DNA of 46,921 nt from an uncultured Pelagibacteraceae bacterium (GTDB lineage: Bacteria; Pseudomonadota; Alphaproteobacteria; Pelagibacterales; Pelagibacteraceae): positions 1 through 46,921 of the forward strand of contig CACHUY010000007.1 of the NCBI GenBank assembly GCA_902583295.1. Direction: 5' to 3'. Under the pieces are notes generated by a model. That model saw only the letters and a program-made list of their open reading frames with translations, did not search any database and was not told where the DNA came from. The position numbers and the translations under genes were made by a program. Shown here piece by piece: positions 44,096 through 46,921 of the stretch (the first letter of the stretch is position 1; each line of letters opens with the position of its first letter).

Positions 44096-44752
44096 ATGGA
44101 TAATAAAATTTTAGAAATCTTTATTCCAGGTCCTGCTGGACGTCTTGAGGCTAAATATTTTAAAAGTAAAAAAAATACATCTCCTGTAGCGCTAGTATTA
44201 CAACCTCATCCACAATATGGGGGGACCATGAATAATAAGGTTGTAGTAGATACATTCCACACATTTATGGAAAATGATTTCTCTGTTTGTAGAGTCAACT
44301 TTAGAGGTGTTGGAAAAAGTGATGGAGAATTTGATAATGGCCAAGGAGAACTAGCTGATGCAGCAGCTGCTTTAGACTGGTTGGAAAGAGAAAATTTTGA
44401 TAATTCTCAATGTTGGGTATCTGGTTTTTCTTTTGGATCATTGATAGCTATGCAGCTACTAATGAGAAGACCTGAAATAAATAGATTTATAGCTATTTCA
44501 CCTCAACCTAATGTTTATGATTTTTCTTTTTTATCACCCTGTCCTACATCTGGAATGGTAGTTTATGGAAAAAAGGATGAATTAGTTCCAGTAGAGTATA
44601 TTGCAGAACTTGATAAAAGACTGAGTTCACAAAAAGGAATTAAAGTTGAATTTCACGCTATAACAGATGCCAATCATTTTTTTTCTAAAACAGATAACGT
44701 GTTAATTAAAAGTCTTGATAAATATATTAAAAAAGAGACCGCTCTTTATTAA
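44096..44752 (+). CDS. Alpha/beta hydrolase of the KANL3/Tex30-like type
   Basis: This is a 218-residue alpha/beta hydrolase. It has LVLQPHPQYGGTMNNKVV near the start, the RVNFRGVGKSDGEFDNG loop, the nucleophile serine in GFSFGS near residue 116, Asp in YGKKDELVP and His in TDANHFFSK. The HPQYGGTMNNKV motif is shared by a broadly conserved group of bacterial hydrolases of unknown substrate. It is divergent from iscR over 137 bases and overlaps the convergent anmK by 4 bases. Confidence 0.83.
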   Translation: MDNKILEIFIPGPAGRLEAKYFKSKKNTSPVALVLQPHPQYGGTMNNKVVVDTFHTFMENDFSVCRVNFRGVGKSDGEFDNGQGELADAAAALDWLERENFDNSQCWVSGFSFGSLIAMQLLMRRPEINRFIAISPQPNVYDFSFLSPCPTSGMVVYGKKDELVPVEYIAELDKRLSSQKGIKVEFHAITDANHFFSKTDNVLIKSLDKYIKKETALY

Positions 44753-45585
44753 AAATTTTTTACTAGTTTGCCACCAACTGTAGGCTGTGCACATCCTGTT
44801 GTATTTGGAAATGAAATAGGTAAATCCAAAAAAGATCTAATAGCTAAATATCCAAATGCCTGAGATTCAATATAATCTCCATTTAAACCATAGTTATCAA
44901 TATTATCTAAAATAAAATTATTTTTATTATTAAGATTTTCTTTAATACATTCTATTAAAGCAATATTTTTTCTTCCTCCGCCAGAAATTAAGTATTTAAT
45001 TTTACTATCAGTGCCTACATTTTCTATACCTTTAGCTATTAGATAACCTGTAAAATTAGTTATTGTTGAGCAACCATTTTCAAATGTAAGACCTCTAGCA
45101 AATGAGTTGTCAAAATCTTTAATATCTAAAGATTTTGAGAATGTATCTATGTTAAAATTTTCAATGATTTGATTAGTAATTAATTGATCAATTTTTCCTG
45201 TTTTTGATATGTTCCCATTTTCATCAAATTTTTTATTAGATTTTTTTCTAACCCAATCATCTATCAAACAATTTCCAGGCCCAATATCATAGGCTGTAAT
45301 ATTATCCTCAAAATTATCTGAAATACTGATAATCTTAGTAAGGTTTGTTATTCCTCCAATATTTATAAATCCTATCGGAAATCCTGTTTTGAATTTTTCA
45401 TTCACTATATTGGATATGAGATAGTGAAATATTGGTGTTAAAGGGGCTCCTTGTCCATCATTTTCAATATCTTTTTGTCTAAAGTCATAAACTACCTTTT
45501 TTTTTAATAGTTGAGATAGCAACTTTCCGTCTCCAAGCTGTTTTGTGATTTTTTTTTTGTGGTTGGTGAAATATTGTTTGGCCAT
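44749..45585 (-). CDS. anmK: Anhydro-N-acetylmuramic acid kinase, C-terminal part (frameshifted)
   Basis: AnmK phosphorylates 1,6-anhydro-MurNAc during peptidoglycan recycling. This frame carries the larger part of the protein: QLGDGKLLSQLLKKKVVYDF, DGQGAPLTPIFH, NIGGITNLTKI, YDIGPGNCLIDDW and the end SGGGRKN. The apparent ATG at 45585 is an accident. True homology begins at KKITKQLGDG, right after a ten-T run (45549-45558), and joins the N-terminal part in the other frame. Loss of one base from the run would restore one frame of about 380 residues, the usual length. Confidence 0.85.
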   Translation of the reverse strand: MAKQYFTNHKKKITKQLGDGKLLSQLLKKKVVYDFRQKDIENDGQGAPLTPIFHYLISNIVNEKFKTGFPIGFINIGGITNLTKIISISDNFEDNITAYDIGPGNCLIDDWVRKKSNKKFDENGNISKTGKIDQLITNQIIENFNIDTFSKSLDIKDFDNSFARGLTFENGCSTITNFTGYLIAKGIENVGTDSKIKYLISGGGRKNIALIECIKENLNNKNNFILDNIDNYGLNGDYIESQAFGYLAIRSFLDLPISFPNTTGCAQPTVGGKLVKNF

Positions 45586-45892
45586 GAAAACCTATTAGAT
45601 CAATTTCATGCTTATATTTTAATAATAATTGGTTTATTTTTTCTGCATGAAAAACTGTGATTTTTCTCTCTAGATTTCCCAATTCTTTAGAATATTTAAA
45701 TAAATCATTCTCACCTGAAACTAAGTTTCTTAATCTAATTAACTCTGCTTGAAGTTCGACGTCATACTCAAAATACTCATCTAAAATGTTGTAAAATTGA
45801 TATTGCCCATCAGATTGTATTATTGACATATCCACTCCATCCATTGAAGTTCCACTCATTAATCCAATGGATGTATATAATTTTTGTTTCAT
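45485..45892 (-). CDS. anmK: Anhydro-N-acetylmuramic acid kinase, N-terminal part (frameshifted)
   Basis: This frame carries the start of AnmK: SIGLMSGTSMDGVDMSII, the nucleotide-binding opening of the family, and LIGFHGQTIFHQPQKK about 110 residues later. After the poly-A run the frame becomes nonsense (NHKTAWRRKVAIS) and stops. Together with the C-terminal frame it makes one gene from 44749 to 45892 with a +1 insertion in the run. It is divergent from tyrS over 45 bases. Whether the break is real, a sequencing error, or corrected by slippage is discussed in the findings. Confidence 0.85.
   Translation of the reverse strand: MKQKLYTSIGLMSGTSMDGVDMSIIQSDGQYQFYNILDEYFEYDVELQAELIRLRNLVSGENDLFKYSKELGNLERKITVFHAEKINQLLLKYKHEIDLIGFHGQTIFHQPQKKNHKTAWRRKVAISTIKKKGSL
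45549..45558 (-). other. Ten-base A run at the anmK frameshift
   Basis: On the minus strand ten A residues separate CCAC from TCACAAAACAGC. With nine A residues the frame would read HQPQKKITKQLGDG, exactly the AnmK family sequence. With ten it runs out of frame. Confidence 0.85.
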
Positions 45893-45937
45893 AGATATTC
45901 TTTTTATTAAAAATTTGTATATTGTAACTATAGACTT

Positions 45938-46921
45938 ATGAATAAATTTTTAAAAGAATTTAAAGATCGTGGATATTTCTACCAATGTACTAGTGAGGAT
46001 GAACTATCAAATCTATTAGATAAAGAAAAAATTAAAGCTTATATTGGTTTTGATTGTACCGCAGAGAGTTTACATGTTGGTAGCTTACTGCAAATAATGT
46101 GTTTGAGATTACTTCAAAAGAATGGACATCGTCCTATAGTTTTACTTGGTGGTGGAACCACAAGAATTGGTGACCCATCAGGAAAAGATAAAACTAGAAA
46201 AATTTTAAGCGAAGAAGAAATTGAAAAAAATATTCAAAACATTAAAAATATTCTTAAAAAATTTTTAGATAATAATGATCCAAACACAAAACCAATATTT
46301 GTAAATAATTTTACTTGGTTAAAAAATTTGAATTACATATCTTTCCTAAGAGATATTGGAAAACACTTTACTATCAATAAAATGTTAACATTTGATAGTG
46401 TCAAATTAAGATTAGATAGAGAACAATCACTAAGTTATATGGAATTTAATTATATGATTTTGCAAGCATATGATTTTTTAGAATTAAATAAAAAAAAAAA
46501 TTGTGTTTTGCAAATTGGTGGTTCTGATCAGTGGGGTAATATTGTTAACGGTGTTGAGCTTATTAAAAGACACTCTAATAATCAAACTTTTGGTTTAACT
46601 ACTCCACTAATTACTTTAGCTACAGGTGCAAAAATGGGCAAGACAGAAAATGGTGCAGTCTGGTTAGATGAAAAGTTTTTATCAGCCTATGATTACTGGC
46701 AATTTTGGAGAAATATTGATGACAGGGATGTGATCAAATTTATAAAAATGTTTACCGATCTTGATATTAGCGAAATAGAAAAATTAAAAAAAAAAAATAT
46801 AAACGAATTAAAAATATTACTTGCAAATAAAACCACATCTTTGCTTCATGGCGAAAAAGCGGCGAAAAATTCAGAACAAGCTGCTAAAGAGGCATTTTCT
46901 GGGAATTCACTTGGTTCAAAT
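45938..46921 (+). CDS. tyrS: Tyrosyl-tRNA synthetase, 3' end cut by the window
   Basis: TyrS charges tRNA-Tyr. The frame from ATG 45938 is open to the last base (328 codons), so the C-terminal S4-like domain lies mostly beyond the window. It has the class I HIGH-type motif in GFDCTAESLHVGS, LLGGGTTRIGDPSGKD, QAYDFLEL, GGSDQWGNIVNG and the KMSKS-type loop AKMGKTENGAVW. The length and motifs fit the bacterial TyrS of the E. coli type. It is divergent from anmK. Confidence 0.95.
   Translation, partial: MNKFLKEFKDRGYFYQCTSEDELSNLLDKEKIKAYIGFDCTAESLHVGSLLQIMCLRLLQKNGHRPIVLLGGGTTRIGDPSGKDKTRKILSEEEIEKNIQNIKNILKKFLDNNDPNTKPIFVNNFTWLKNLNYISFLRDIGKHFTINKMLTFDSVKLRLDREQSLSYMEFNYMILQAYDFLELNKKKNCVLQIGGSDQWGNIVNGVELIKRHSNNQTFGLTTPLITLATGAKMGKTENGAVWLDEKFLSAYDYWQFWRNIDDRDVIKFIKMFTDLDISEIEKLKKKNINELKILLANKTTSLLHGEKAAKNSEQAAKEAFSGNSLGSN

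Noticed and set aside
45485-45585. Two overlapping separate genes for AnmK halves
   Set aside because: Family sequence switches frame exactly at a ten-A run and the overlap is nonsense in each frame, so this is one frameshifted gene.
1-46921. tRNA or rRNA genes, CRISPR arrays, insertion sequences, phage genes
   Set aside because: All gaps above 70 bases were read; none holds a cloverleaf, a regular repeat-spacer pattern, a transposase or an integrase.

Overview
The window is very AT-rich, has almost no spacer between genes, reads many genes in short overlapping operons, and carries an iscR-sufBCDSUTA cluster. This style and gene content suggest a streamlined marine alphaproteobacterium of the SAR11 (Pelagibacterales) type. 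That placement is inferred from composition and gene content; no marker gene was searched.

Left edge (1-1226): the 3' part of a pentapeptide-repeat gene runs directly into a D-malate/tartrate dehydrogenase that has lost its N-terminus, which looks like a deletion junction. Positions 1223-7288 (minus strand) form a CUT1 sugar ABC operon: a GtsA-like binding protein, a hairpin, two permeases and a MalK-like ATPase, followed by an SDR and a Gfo/Idh/MocA oxidoreductase. Positions 7479-12115 (minus) hold a tripartite tricarboxylate transporter (TctC, TctB, TctA) with an SDR and a ROK kinase; a PdxA-like dehydrogenase (12226-13221) is divergent from it.

Positions 13223-21547 (minus) form one long gene run: iolD, a Gfo/Idh/MocA oxidoreductase, a D-2-hydroxyacid dehydrogenase, a ribose-type (CUT2) ABC transporter, a FucU/RbsD mutarotase and a ribokinase. 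Divergent from iolD lie an aldehyde dehydrogenase and a HpcH/HpaI aldolase. iolE (30022) and iolG (32079) lie about 9-11 kb away, so three myo-inositol catabolic steps are present, but iolB, iolC and iolJ are not in the window.

The middle (23876-34646) is the least familiar part. It holds a PanB-like and a PanE-like protein that both lack residues needed for pantothenate synthesis, a MarR-like regulator, a DUF1907 (C11orf54-like) metalloprotein, three separate Fe(II)/2-oxoglutarate oxygenases, a PGDH-like dehydrogenase, and a homocysteine methyltransferase. A strong AT palindrome sits in the divergent promoter between the DUF1907 and PanE-like genes.

The right end (34638-46921) is housekeeping: an EamA transporter, a YbaK editing protein, glnA, a 56-residue unannotated small protein, the suf operon with a clear IscR box over its promoter, an alpha/beta hydrolase, anmK broken by a frameshift in a ten-A run, and the start of tyrS. 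I saw no tRNA, rRNA, CRISPR array, insertion sequence or phage module.
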